Assembly: GCA_026399195.1 (NCBI GenBank)
Contig: JAPLRK010000083.1
Coordinates: 1-64,000, forward strand
Reading direction: 5' to 3'
From: Legionellales bacterium
GTDB lineage: Bacteria; Pseudomonadota; Gammaproteobacteria; Legionellales; Legionellaceae
Length of the DNA: 64,000 nucleotides
Positions 9,022-17,118 of this stretch are shown piece by piece (the stretch's first letter is position 1; every line of letters starts with the position of its first letter). The notes beneath the pieces were generated by a model that saw only the letters and a program-made list of their open reading frames with translations, made no database searches and was not told the DNA's origin. Both the position numbers and the translations under genes were made by a program.

Positions 9022-10035
9022 CTACGGGTGAGCGACCAAACGCATCAATGCATCTAAAAAATCATCACTACTCACCCCTTCAGCTTCCGCCTCAAAGGTT
9101 AACAACACGCGATGACGCAACACATCATGAGCAATCGCATGAATGTCTTCTGGTGTCACATATTGCCGCCCAGAAATCCAAGCATGCGCTTTGGCGCAAC
9201 GATCAATGGCGATAGTGGCCCGTGGACTCGCACCATATCTTAGCCAACGTTTCAGCTCTTGACTATAAGCCTCTGGTTGACGCGTAGCAATCACCAATTG
9301 CACGATATAATGGGCAAGCCCTTCACTCGTGTGCACATTCAGCACTTGCTGACGTGCTTCAAACAAAGCTCGTTGTGACAGAGGGGTCGTTTTTTCTTCG
9401 GCAGTGGCTTCCTTCGCTCCCATCACGATGGCATTCATGGCCTCACGTCGAGACAACATCAAAATATCATGTTCAACCAGCGCGTCTGGATAGCCAATTT
9501 TCACATACATTAAGAAACGATCGAGTTGAGCTTCCGGAAGTGGGTAAGTCCCTTCTTGTTCAATGGGGTTTTGTGTGGCCATCACCAAAAATAATTCCGG
9601 CAAGGGATAAGTTTTACTCCCGATGGTCACTTGTCGCTCAGCCATGGCTTCCAACAATGCCGATTGGACCTTTGCCGGCGCTCGATTGATTTCATCCGCC
9701 AACACCATATTGTGAAAAATGGGTCCGGGCTGAAAAACGAAAGAACCATCTTCTGGGTGATATATGTCAGTTCCCGTCAAATCTCCAGGCAGTAAGTCCG
9801 ACGTAAACTGAATTCGATGAAAATGACCCTCTACACCATAGGATAGTTCCTTCACGGCACGCGTTTTTGCCAATCCTGGTGCGCCCTCAACCAACAAATG
9901 TCCATCGGCAAGCAATGCGATGAGCAATCGTGAAATGAGATTTTTTTGACCTAGAATTCTGGTGTTTAGAAAATGACTTAATTGCAGAACTTGCTGCTGT
10001 ACCAAGGATGAAGACGTCTTGTCTTGTTGTTCCAT
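9022..10035 (-). CDS. MoxR-family AAA+ ATPase
   Basis: First gene of the seven-gene MoxR/bat operon, with AAGGAAT ahead of ATG 10035. The 337-aa protein has Walker A GAPGLAKT (about 55-62), the MoxR-specific FTSDLLPGDLTGTDIY segment, Walker B LADEINRAP, sensor 1 ATQNPIEQEGTYPLPEAQLD, and the C-terminal YGASPRA sensor 2 region. MoxR proteins are chaperone-like ATPases that act on VWA-domain partners; here those are BatA, BatB and DUF58. Nothing is truncated or missing. Confidence 0.92.
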   Translation of the reverse strand: MEQQDKTSSSLVQQQVLQLSHFLNTRILGQKNLISRLLIALLADGHLLVEGAPGLAKTRAVKELSYGVEGHFHRIQFTSDLLPGDLTGTDIYHPEDGSFVFQPGPIFHNMVLADEINRAPAKVQSALLEAMAERQVTIGSKTYPLPELFLVMATQNPIEQEGTYPLPEAQLDRFLMYVKIGYPDALVEHDILMLSRREAMNAIVMGAKEATAEEKTTPLSQRALFEARQQVLNVHTSEGLAHYIVQLVIATRQPEAYSQELKRWLRYGASPRATIAIDRCAKAHAWISGRQYVTPEDIHAIAHDVLRHRVLLTFEAEAEGVSSDDFLDALMRLVAHP

Positions 10036-10154
10036 TTACTATTCCTTACGAAAGAGCTCCTACCTACGCCCCCACCCCGAATACGGGGAAGAAGGTGCCC
10101 AACAACCAGAACCCGCGCGAAGACGGGAAGCGGATGAGAGGGCAATGATTAGGA

Positions 10155-10418
10155 TCACGCAACAATTTCAATATTATCGGCCTGAGGCCCCTTTTTGCCT
10201 TGAACAATATTAAATTTAACCGCAACACCATCTTGTAAGGCTTTAAAATCCGAGGGGCTTGCGGCAGCTGCATGAAAAAAGTACTCATGCTTTCCGGCAA
10301 CTATAAAGCCGAACCGTTTTTTTCTATCAAAGAATTTGATGATGCCGCTACATTGAGCGCTCGAACCTTTGCCCTGGAAAAGACGTTGTATCGACTGAAT
10401 GATATTTTTTAGACTCAT
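10155..10418 (-). CDS. cold-shock-domain protein
   Basis: This 87-aa protein has an N-terminal helical extension of about 20 residues before a compact cold-shock domain. RNP1-like KRFGFI lies at 34-39 and RNP2-like YFFHA at 46-50, followed by LQDGVAVKFN and GPQADNIE. The canonical KGFGFI/VFVH motifs are altered (Arg for Gly; YFFH for VFVH), so it is a divergent CspA-family nucleic-acid binder. Ribosome site CAGGATAA precedes the start. The 5' leader holds a 6-bp stem (10441-10457), possibly regulatory. It is a monocistronic gene upstream of the moxR operon on the same strand. Confidence 0.85.
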   Translation of the reverse strand: MSLKNIIQSIQRLFQGKGSSAQCSGIIKFFDRKKRFGFIVAGKHEYFFHAAAASPSDFKALQDGVAVKFNIVQGKKGPQADNIEIVA

Positions 10419-10552
10419 TAAAATTATCCTGTAAATAAAACAGAGGACAACCCTCTGCGTGAAAAGGGTACCATTATCTTATCAATTGTACAAAGCCTTT
10501 CACAGAGGTCGCATCTCCTCATCGACATCCGGATCAAATTCAACCATCGATT

Positions 10553-10951
10553 CTAACGCGCTAGCCATAGGATTGGTACGGTAACGTCTCTTGTAAGTGG
10601 CATGCAAATCGCACGTGGGCCTGGCCTTACAGAAAATTTTGCCAGATCCGGATCCTCACCATCATCTTCCTCCTTGGCTAATGGAAGCCCGAGGCTACGC
10701 GCGATGATAGCGTTTACTGGTTTGAAAAATCCCTCTCCTGTCACGCGGACCTCAACAACTTCGAGCTCCTCTTCAATGCTCGCATGCAAGGCAACTCCCG
10801 CAGGCGGTTGCACCACTGTGGTCGCCGCACCGCTTGCCCTTACAGGCGCTCCGGCAGCCATCTCTGCATCCTCACAATATCCACCACCCGCAAGAGACTC
10901 AGCGGGAACCGATCGTGAACCACGAGAAAAACAGTCTACCGCGCTCACCAC
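10553..10951 (-). CDS. small hypothetical protein, probably frameshifted
   Basis: The GTG start at 10951 is supported by an AGGAAGGA site 8 nt upstream and by an extended -10 promoter (TGATATAAT, 10993-11001). As sequenced it encodes 132 aa: a Ser/Gly/Ala-rich beginning, then an acidic and hydrophobic core (EEELEVVEVRVTGEGFF, then KEEDDGEDPD). A second frame continues protein-like to a stop at 10500-10502 and ends FDPDVDEEMRPL. The two frames overlap at an AAAATTTT run around 10635-10645, so one missing base there would restore a ~150-aa protein. No family is recognised. The opposite strand is open but Ser-rich and lacks a ribosome site. Confidence 0.5.
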   Translation of the reverse strand: MVSAVDCFSRGSRSVPAESLAGGGYCEDAEMAAGAPVRASGAATTVVQPPAGVALHASIEEELEVVEVRVTGEGFFKPVNAIIARSLGLPLAKEEDDGEDPDLAKFSVRPGPRAICMPLTRDVTVPILWLAR

Positions 10952-10992
10952 ACCCGGCGTCCTTCCTCCCAGACTTAACGTTGATCTAGGAG

Positions 10993-11001
10993 ATTATATC
11001 A
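10993..11001 (-). promoter_or_regulatory. extended -10 promoter for the 10951 gene
   Basis: The minus strand reads TGA-TATAAT, a perfect -10 hexamer with the TGn extension, about 42 bp before the GTG start. No good -35 is visible, as is common for extended -10 promoters. Confidence 0.5.
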
Positions 11002-11077
11002 CACTCAAGACTCATGGCATGAACCAAATTTTCAGGGTATCATGAAGCCATGATCGTTTCTGTATCCCTCGTGAGCT

Positions 11078-11923
11078 ATGTTCTCTGAAAATTTAAAAAC
11101 CTATTTACAATACCTTTTGCCCAAACAGGCCCTGACCCATTTGGCAGGTTATCTTGCTCAAATTCAAACGCCCGCGTTAAAAAACAGCTTTATTCGCTAT
11201 TTTATACGCACTTATGGCGTGAATATGAGTGAGGCCTGTGAAGAGCACCCTGAAAATTACCCCGATTTCAACTCGTTTTTCATCCGGCAATTAAAACCGG
11301 AATGCCGGCCAATCGCCTCCAGCGGGATTGTTTCTCCGGTGGATGGGTGTGTGTCTGAAATAGGGAACATCCAGACCGGGCTTTTGTTGCAAGCCAAGGG
11401 GCGATATTATTCAGTCCTTGAACTGCTCTCATGTGACAAAACCGTAAGCGAGCAATTTCACTCAGGACTTTTCGCAACACTCTACTTATCCCCAAAAGAT
11501 TACCACCGCATTCACATGCCCATTGACGCCACTTTAAAAGAAATGATTTATATCCCCGGCACCTTATTTTCAGTACAACCCGCAACAGCTCGCCGAATCC
11601 CTAAACTCTTTGTATCCAATGAACGATTGGTGGTTTTTTTTGAAACCTCTGTAGGTTTGATGGCCATGGTGCTGGTCGGTGCCACCATCGTCGGCAGCAT
11701 TGGCACTGCTTGGGACGGCGACTTGACTCGAAGCCGAGAGCATCACCACGTCGATTATGCTGCAAAAAAAATCAGCCTCAAAAAAGCTGAAGAAATGGGA
11801 TACTTCAAATTAGGCTCCACCGTTATTTTACTCTTTGCTGACAACCAACGGGTACAATGGTTACAAAACTTGCAGGAGGGTGTCCCTATTCGACTGGGCG
11901 AAGGTCTTGGAATAATCCACTGA
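11078..11923 (+). CDS. psd: phosphatidylserine decarboxylase proenzyme
   Basis: This 281-aa protein makes phosphatidylethanolamine from phosphatidylserine at the inner membrane. Family marks are [15 protein letters not shown], the catalytic [12 protein letters not shown] region, [10 protein letters not shown] and the self-cleavage site FKLGSTVI near the C-terminus; the Ser of LGST becomes the pyruvoyl group. Length is normal for the bacterial type I enzyme. It is a single gene, followed immediately by a perfect 22-bp palindrome. Confidence 0.93.
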   Translation: MFSENLKTYLQYLLPKQALTHLAGYLAQIQTPALKNSFIRYFIRTYGVNMSEACEEHPENYPDFNSFFIRQLKPECRPIASSGIVSPVDGCVSEIGNIQTGLLLQAKGRYYSVLELLSCDKTVSEQFHSGLFATLYLSPKDYHRIHMPIDATLKEMIYIPGTLFSVQPATARRIPKLFVSNERLVVFFETSVGLMAMVLVGATIVGSIGTAWDGDLTRSREHHHVDYAAKKISLKKAEEMGYFKLGSTVILLFADNQRVQWLQNLQEGVPIRLGEGLGIIH

Positions 11924-11932
11924 ACTCAGATG

Positions 11933-11954
11933 GGGTGGTTGATATCAACCACCC
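11933..11954. terminator. perfect palindrome after psd, likely bidirectional terminator
   Basis: GGGTGGTTGAT is followed directly by its reverse complement, giving 11-bp arms with no spacer. It lies between the convergent psd and MFS stops. The trailing T-run is short (TCTTTCC), so a protein-binding palindrome is an alternative. Confidence 0.5.
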
Positions 11955-11994
11955 TCTTTCCAAGGTGCCGCCACGACTTACCTTATCCCATAAA

Positions 11995-13227
11995 CTAAAC
12001 CACTTTCCTCCTTTGACCCCACTTATCAGGGCCGCCAAGTGGAAGTAGGCTGTCTTTCACAAAATATAACAGCAATATCGAGAAAATAATAAAGAAAGGC
12101 AAAATCCAAAGATAGGTGAAGAACTTATCTGAAAGATGTGTAACAAAGAAATAAGGAATAAAGAGCAGCGCTGCATTAAATAAAAACACAGTCGTATTGG
12201 TCACACTGATTGCAACGCCGCGAGTAGCATTGGTTGAAATCTCACTGACCACCGTGTAAAGCAGCATCGCGCCTGATAGTAAGAAACCGATAAAAAATGA
12301 AATCACTTTGATTGTCATCAAGCTATTTATATTGAAATGTGGTAAATAAATACCCATAAGTAAGGCCATAGCACCTAAACAAAGTGTAAAATGTATAACC
12401 ATTACCCTTGATTTCAGAAGGTTTGAGATCCAACCTAAGAGTGGTGTCCCTATCCCAACACCCAAAAACATCATGCCGCTGATGATGACCGCACTTACGT
12501 TATCAACAGCGTAAAATGCTTGAACTTTAATGTACCACAAACCTGCATAGGCAAGTAACACGCCAAATGAGGTTGCCGCTGTGACAGAGCAGAGTAAGAT
12601 TTGTCTATTCGAGACAACTTCACTTAACGAGACTCTAAGTGAAATACTAGGGCCTCGCTGGTAGTCTTTGGGCGAGGTGACAAAAAGCAACGTTAATCCT
12701 AACAAAATAAAGCCAAAGATAGATAAAACCTGATAGATGTCGTTCCACTTATAAATCGTGAGGGCCAAGGTAAAATAATAATGAATGATCCCCGCCAAGA
12801 TACAAGATAGGGTTTGCGTCAAACCAAACATAATTGGAAAATTTGCCGAAGAAAACCATTGTGCAATTAAGACTGCGGCAGCAATGAATGCAAATGAAGC
12901 GCCAATGCCTTGCATGAGATTAGAAAGGGTATAAATGACCAAGGAATCTGCGTGAGAAATAATCAAATTTCCGAGCGCTAATAAAAATACACCACTGGCA
13001 ACAACAAATCGCGCATTGAATTTATCAAGTAAATAGCCAGCAGGAATTTGCATCAGCGCAAACCCAAGGATAAATCCGCCGCCTGCAATTGATACGCCAA
13101 GGTTACTTGCATGCAGGGATGATTGTATCGCCGTAGAGAATACCGCTGACGCTGTGTTTAAGCAAAAAGCGTAAACCACAAATAAAGTGGCGATGAACCA
13201 CACAAGTATTCCATATCGTTTCTGCAT
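11995..13227 (-). CDS. MFS transporter
   Basis: Start at ATG 13227 (MQKRYGILVWFIATLF) with AAGGAT 8 nt upstream; an in-frame extension to 13272 is unsupported. The 410-aa protein shows the 12-helix major facilitator pattern. GFILGFALMQIPAGYLLDKFNARF corresponds to helix 2 and the cytoplasmic loop 2-3 motif A (G-x-L-x-D-x-F-x-x-R-like), and SPKDY lies in the central loop. It resembles Legionella and Coxiella multi-facilitator proteins. The substrate is unknown; the divergent neighbour (90 bp between starts) is a purine-deaminase-like enzyme, which hints at a nucleobase. The pair looks AT-richer than flanking housekeeping genes. Confidence 0.8.
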   Translation of the reverse strand: MQKRYGILVWFIATLFVVYAFCLNTASAVFSTAIQSSLHASNLGVSIAGGGFILGFALMQIPAGYLLDKFNARFVVASGVFLLALGNLIISHADSLVIYTLSNLMQGIGASFAFIAAAVLIAQWFSSANFPIMFGLTQTLSCILAGIIHYYFTLALTIYKWNDIYQVLSIFGFILLGLTLLFVTSPKDYQRGPSISLRVSLSEVVSNRQILLCSVTAATSFGVLLAYAGLWYIKVQAFYAVDNVSAVIISGMMFLGVGIGTPLLGWISNLLKSRVMVIHFTLCLGAMALLMGIYLPHFNINSLMTIKVISFFIGFLLSGAMLLYTVVSEISTNATRGVAISVTNTTVFLFNAALLFIPYFFVTHLSDKFFTYLWILPFFIIFSILLLYFVKDSLLPLGGPDKWGQRRKVV

Positions 13228-13317
13228 ATAACCATCCTTGTTTCTTGTGATTTGCATTTCTGTCCTCATCAACTAATATTTAATTAAGGATACAACAATG
13301 ACTATGGAGATTATATC

Positions 13318-13812
13318 ATGACAATAAAAACCACCAATCTAGATAAGCAATTTATGCTCCGCGCTATAGAACTCAGTGAAAAAGCGGGTATTACTGATAA
13401 AACAGGTGGTGTTTTTGGTAGTGTGATTGTCAAAGATGGTAAAATAATCAGTGAGGGCTACAATCAAGTCATCAAGAAGAACGACCCCACGTGGCATGGT
13501 GAAATTCAAGCGATTCGTGAAGCGTGTAAAAAACTGGGGTCACCACATATTGAAGGCGCTGTTCTCTACACCAGTGCAGAACCATGTCCTATGTGTTTAG
13601 CTGCCTGTTATTGGGCGCATATTGATCATTATTTTTATGCGGCTCACATAGAGGACGCATTGAAATATGGTGAGTTTAAAGATCTGGATTTCTACAAGGA
13701 GCTTAGTGATACACCTGATCATCGAGTTATAAAATCACAAGAGTTGTTGCGCGATCAGGCTCTTGTGATATGGAAAAAATTTGCGGCAATGCCGGGACGA
13801 GCACGATATTAG
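13318..13812 (+). CDS. nucleoside/guanine deaminase family enzyme
   Basis: This 164-aa protein belongs to the cytidine/deoxycytidylate deaminase superfamily: zinc motif HGEIQAI (His and catalytic Glu) and the second motif TSAEPCPMCLAACYWA with both zinc cysteines. Length and the C-terminal tail resemble Bacillus-type guanine deaminase (GuaD), which converts guanine to xanthine. A GGAGA site precedes ATG 13318. The gene is divergent from the MFS transporter and 24 bp from the tRNA-derived direct repeat, so it lies just outside the cassette described below. tRNA-adenosine deaminase is less likely because the flanking motifs differ. Confidence 0.75.
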   Translation: MTIKTTNLDKQFMLRAIELSEKAGITDKTGGVFGSVIVKDGKIISEGYNQVIKKNDPTWHGEIQAIREACKKLGSPHIEGAVLYTSAEPCPMCLAACYWAHIDHYFYAAHIEDALKYGEFKDLDFYKELSDTPDHRVIKSQELLRDQALVIWKKFAAMPGRARY

Positions 13813-13836
13813 CGCACACTTGATTCAAGCATGTCC

Positions 13837-13859
13837 ATGGTACCGAGAAGAGGACTCGA
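13837..13859 (+). repeat. att-like direct repeat, distal copy of tRNA-Leu 3' end
   Basis: These 23 bases are identical, in the same orientation, to 16945-16967, which cover the CCA end, acceptor 3' strand and part of the T arm of the tRNA-Leu gene plus one flanking base. Homology stops abruptly at both sides. This is the classic footprint of site-specific integration at a tRNA 3' end. Confidence 0.85.
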
Positions 13860-13970
13860 GTCGCTCTCCAATACCTTGATTTTATTGGTTTAAAATAATC
13901 AGGACGCGAAACTTACCCAAGATCTTACCCAACGTTGAGTATGGTAGCTGATTTGAATGAATATGAAAAG

Positions 13971-14651
13971 TTAAGAATCGTTACGTAATTCAATCAGTGA
14001 CGTCACGAGCAGTGAGATATTGGTATAAGGCTGTATTCCATCGATAGGGGTATGTCGTTCAATTAAAGTCCGAGCTCGTTGATGCGCCACATCGAGTTTA
14101 TGTCGCGCGAGAGCAAAACTATTAACAATGGCCTTTTCATAGCTAGGCAAATGCGACTTCAGTCGTTTTAATATTTCGACGTTATGCAATGAGCGCTCGA
14201 TGTTTTCAAAGTGTAAGAGTAGCCATAGCTCAAAACAAGGCACAGAAACAATGGCCCGAAATATAATCGGTTGACCATTGTCGTTGAGTATCTTGCCATC
14301 TAGTGACCTCGCCAATTGACATGCGTCGTGAAAACTCACGTGAGCATCTCTATCAAACAGGACATATACTTGCTCAACAGCGCGTGGCTTGATATTGCGG
14401 TGTACATTACCATTTTCAACTAATTCTCTGGCATGTTGTACAACTTGAATGGGTGCTGTGCCTGATGTGCTGGGATATATTGCAACATTTGCAGTGTGCA
14501 ATCGGTATGCTTGGCGTATTTCTTTGAAATAATTAGGCTCGGTTTTAGTGCCTTCGCAAACGATAAGCAGGCGGTCATAGCCAGCCCTCCGTGCTTGTTT
14601 CCTTGATAAATCGGCGCGTTGACGAATTTTTGGCGAGAAATCTTTACCCAT
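13971..14651 (-). CDS. RloB-family protein (Toprim-like), candidate defence effector
   Basis: This 226-aa protein has the RloB pattern: a basic N-terminus, then LLIVCEGTKTEPNYF with Glu33, a strand ending VLFDRDAH with Asp100 and Asp102, and the C-terminal PCFELWLLLHFEN segment. The EG and DxD positions match Toprim-type metal sites, so nuclease activity is plausible but unproven. It lies 197 bp downstream of the RloA-type ATPase on the same strand. RloA/RloB pairs occur in restriction-modification and abortive-infection loci. No clear ribosome site precedes ATG 14651, and no better start was found before an upstream in-frame stop. Confidence 0.8.
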   Translation of the reverse strand: MGKDFSPKIRQRADLSRKQARRAGYDRLLIVCEGTKTEPNYFKEIRQAYRLHTANVAIYPSTSGTAPIQVVQHARELVENGNVHRNIKPRAVEQVYVLFDRDAHVSFHDACQLARSLDGKILNDNGQPIIFRAIVSVPCFELWLLLHFENIERSLHNVEILKRLKSHLPSYEKAIVNSFALARHKLDVAHQRARTLIERHTPIDGIQPYTNISLLVTSLIELRNDS

Positions 14652-14848
14652 TGAACTAAATCGCTTCGCGATAATTTGACAAACCAGAATCGTGTACTAT
14701 GCTGCATATGTGTACTATGGTAGTACGGCAATACTCAGAACCTACACACTACACACCCACCCATGAGAAAAGCAATACCCTCATAATTCTGCTCAGGAGT
14801 ACATTTTGGCATTTTCTTATTAGCGCACTGACAAAAAGACGCTATTCA

Positions 14849-16114
14849 TTACTCTTCAACCTCACCCCATTCATCAAAAAACGGGATCGCACCGTAACGC
14901 CCTATAAGATAACCCTTTTCAAAAGCTTCATTTTTACGAGGGCTGAAGTCTGACAGAGGGTATAACTTTGAAGCTTGTTCTTTATCTTTTTCGATGAACC
15001 AGATTTGATCTCGTCGAAATAAAGCGGGGTCGAGCAATGAGGTATCATGGGTGGTAAAAATCAATTGAGCGCCTTTAGGATTGAATGATGGAGAATGAAA
15101 TAATTCCACCAAACGGCGCACTAACAACGGATGTAAGCTATTGTCTAATTCATCTATAACTACAGTAAGCCCTTGTTGAAGCGCCTTTCTAATAGGCCCA
15201 GCAAGAAAAAACAACCGTTTCGTGCCTTGAGACTCATCATCGAGACCAAATATCACCGTACCTTTTTCAGTCGTATGGTGAAACTGTAATTGATTGATTT
15301 CTTGTTCAGTATCGTGCACCTCAGTTTTTCCAGCCGAATGATCAATCCGTACAGCCTTACTCATTATCTTCTGTTTCACGACGCTGATATCAGTAATGCT
15401 AATATCGGACGTTGTCATAAAACTACATATGGATGTTTTGTCTTGCGGATCTTGGAGCATGTTGATAGAAATAAAGGGGTTTAATTGTGCGCTATCATTG
15501 AATATGACGAGTTGATTAACAAAATAATCGAATACAGGCCTTAATTGCTCATTATTCAGTTGCACCGCCATAGACAGAAAGAGTGAATTGGGACGAGTCG
15601 CTTTCTCCCATAGATTTTTTTGACCCTTAAAACTAGGGCTAAAATCATAATGGTCTGCATCAGATTGAGGGTCATAATAGCGAACAAACCATTGTTGGGG
15701 TTTGAATGCCTTATAAACAAGTAAAGCCTCGCTGATAATACGCTGAGAAGTAAGTGCGAAGCTATATTGGTACCTGACCCCTTCAATAATAAAGGTTGCT
15801 TCAAATGCTGTGGGTTGCTCATGAGAATGTGCGTCTAGACGAAAAGGTTGAACACCAAAATCCTGACCTGGCGTCATCACTGCAGCAGAGTCTGCAACCA
15901 CAGCACGCATATATTGTATGGCTTTAATAAGATTGGATTTTCCTCCCGCATTGTGGCCGTAGACAGCAGCGCTTCGAATAAGTCGTGGAACAGCATCAAT
16001 CTCAGAAAGAATTGTATTGGTGTCTTGTAGACCTTTGTCTTTAGATGCAACGAGGCTTAATCTTTGCTCATCACGCAGTGAGCGAAAATTTCGAGAACGA
16101 AACTCTACTAGCAT
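14849..16114 (-). CDS. RloA-type AAA ATPase (SMC/ABC-like), candidate defence sensor
   Basis: Start at ATG 16114 (MLVEFRSRNFRSLRDEQ) with AGGTGA 6 nt upstream; an 18-residue extension is rejected. The 421-aa protein has Walker A GHNAGGKS (53-60), Walker B VVIDELD (about 318-324) followed by a D-loop-like NSLHP, and a switch His in FTTHD (355-357). This is the AAA_15/AAA_21 architecture shared by RloA, OLD and PARIS AriA ATPases. It is paired with RloB-like 13971-14651 inside a tRNA-flanked cassette. ATPase plus Toprim pairs are usually phage-activated abortive systems; that role is inference here. Confidence 0.82.
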   Translation of the reverse strand: MLVEFRSRNFRSLRDEQRLSLVASKDKGLQDTNTILSEIDAVPRLIRSAAVYGHNAGGKSNLIKAIQYMRAVVADSAAVMTPGQDFGVQPFRLDAHSHEQPTAFEATFIIEGVRYQYSFALTSQRIISEALLVYKAFKPQQWFVRYYDPQSDADHYDFSPSFKGQKNLWEKATRPNSLFLSMAVQLNNEQLRPVFDYFVNQLVIFNDSAQLNPFISINMLQDPQDKTSICSFMTTSDISITDISVVKQKIMSKAVRIDHSAGKTEVHDTEQEINQLQFHHTTEKGTVIFGLDDESQGTKRLFFLAGPIRKALQQGLTVVIDELDNSLHPLLVRRLVELFHSPSFNPKGAQLIFTTHDTSLLDPALFRRDQIWFIEKDKEQASKLYPLSDFSPRKNEAFEKGYLIGRYGAIPFFDEWGEVEE

Positions 16115-16248
16115 TGAATTCACCTGTTGATAATGATAATATACATAAATATCGCACAAAAAACGCAAAAAATCAATTTATTTTATATATTAGTATAAAG
16201 TAAAAATAATCCAGCCAGGAAGGCGAGCAAGATTTTGGGGTTAAGAGT

Positions 16249-16731
16249 ATGAGTAAGCCTATTGCAAAGCCTTTTGTAGACTTTAGAGCTGTAAGACAAG
16301 TATTGGTTATGCCAGAGCCCCCTCAGCATGTTGGGATGCGCTTAGAAAACCATGATGATGTTATAGAGCCTAAGATATGGAATTACCTGACAGCATTCCC
16401 TGATTCAGCTGCCATTCGAACTTCTGGAGCTTGTGGTACTAGATTGAAAAAAATGTATGAATTAATGCCGCCGATGTTAATTGCCGGCGGTGGTTGTTCC
16501 CCGCAGCTGGATTTTGAGCTATTTGTTGGCCCCGTCTTTAGTGCAGAGGCATTTGATTTATTTGAAGAGTGTTATGTTGAAACGACGATGGCATGTATTG
16601 TATTGCTGAGATTGGTTAGAAAAGATTTGAGGTTGGTGCCGCCTTTTACGGATCTAATGACTACAGACTTTATCAAGAAATTACCCGTTGCATCATACGC
16701 TTTTGAATGTTTCTTTAATGAACCACAATAG
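16249..16731 (+). CDS. hypothetical protein in the tRNA-Leu cassette
   Basis: A 160-aa protein of no recognised family, with no signal peptide or membrane helix. The middle has a Gly/Cys-rich piece (TSGACGTRL, then MLIAGGGCSP), followed by a hydrophobic helix (TTMACIVLLRLV). The gene is divergent from the RloA-like gene (134-bp AT-rich gap) and lies between it and the tRNA. That is where an integrase would normally be, but it shows no integrase features. The ribosome site is weak (TTGGGGTTAAG). Coding seems likely from the protein-like composition and the absence of any competing frame. Confidence 0.55.
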   Translation: MSKPIAKPFVDFRAVRQVLVMPEPPQHVGMRLENHDDVIEPKIWNYLTAFPDSAAIRTSGACGTRLKKMYELMPPMLIAGGGCSPQLDFELFVGPVFSAEAFDLFEECYVETTMACIVLLRLVRKDLRLVPPFTDLMTTDFIKKLPVASYAFECFFNEPQ

Positions 16732-16944
16732 CGTTGGTGAACTCATCCTTGAATAAGAAAAACCGTTTATGCTCAGTAAAATTATTGCGATAATTTAAAT
16801 TAGGTGATTAAAGACAAAAACTTTAATCTTGAATGCGCTAAACAACCTAATTTCCCGTTAAAATTATAGCTAGGTCTGCAAAAATCCATTAATTAACAAT
16901 TAAGTACATGCAATTCCCATTGGGGACTGTTGTAAAAGCCCTCA

Positions 16945-16967
16945 ATGGTACCGAGAAGAGGACTCGA
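16945..16967 (+). repeat. att-like direct repeat, tRNA-proximal copy
   Basis: This is the partner of 13837-13859, covering the 3' end of the tRNA-Leu gene plus one base. The tRNA stays intact, as expected when an element integrates and reconstitutes the gene. Confidence 0.85.
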
Positions 16968-17031
16968 ACCTCCACGGGGTTACCCCCACTAGCACCTGAA
17001 GCTAGCGTGTCTACCATTCCACCACCTCGGC
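16946..17031 (-). tRNA. tRNA-Leu (anticodon CAG)
   Basis: The minus strand folds as a class II tRNA: 5' acceptor GCCGAGG, D arm GTGGTGGAATGGTAGAC, and an anticodon stem CTAGC/GCTAG enclosing loop TTCAGGT, which gives anticodon CAG. A variable arm with TGGGG/CCCCG follows, then a T arm with GGTTCGAGTCC, and an encoded CCA. The first acceptor pair is a G-U wobble. Its last 22 nt are duplicated at 13838-13859. A TATAAT box lies 22 bp upstream (17053-17058). Confidence 0.95.
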
Positions 17032-17052
17032 AATCGCGTTAAACTACTCAAA

Positions 17053-17058
17053 ATTATA
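17053..17058 (-). promoter_or_regulatory. -10 box of the tRNA-Leu gene
   Basis: A perfect TATAAT on the minus strand, 22 bp ahead of the mature tRNA 5' end. No strong -35 is seen at 16-18 bp spacing. Confidence 0.5.
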
Positions 17059-17118
17059 CCTTCTGTCAACCACTATTTACCAACCAGGCCGAGGCAGTCA
17101 CCGCGTGTTTCAACGACC

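Noticed and set aside
10602-11045. Plus-strand 147-aa open frame opposite the small gene at 10553-10951
   Set aside because: Ser/Thr/Ala-rich shadow composition, no ribosome site; the minus strand has promoter, ribosome site and acidic protein-like sequence.
14699-14953. Small plus-strand frame between the RloA and RloB genes as a third gene
   Set aside because: It overlaps the RloA 3' end, has no ribosome site and a non-protein-like composition.
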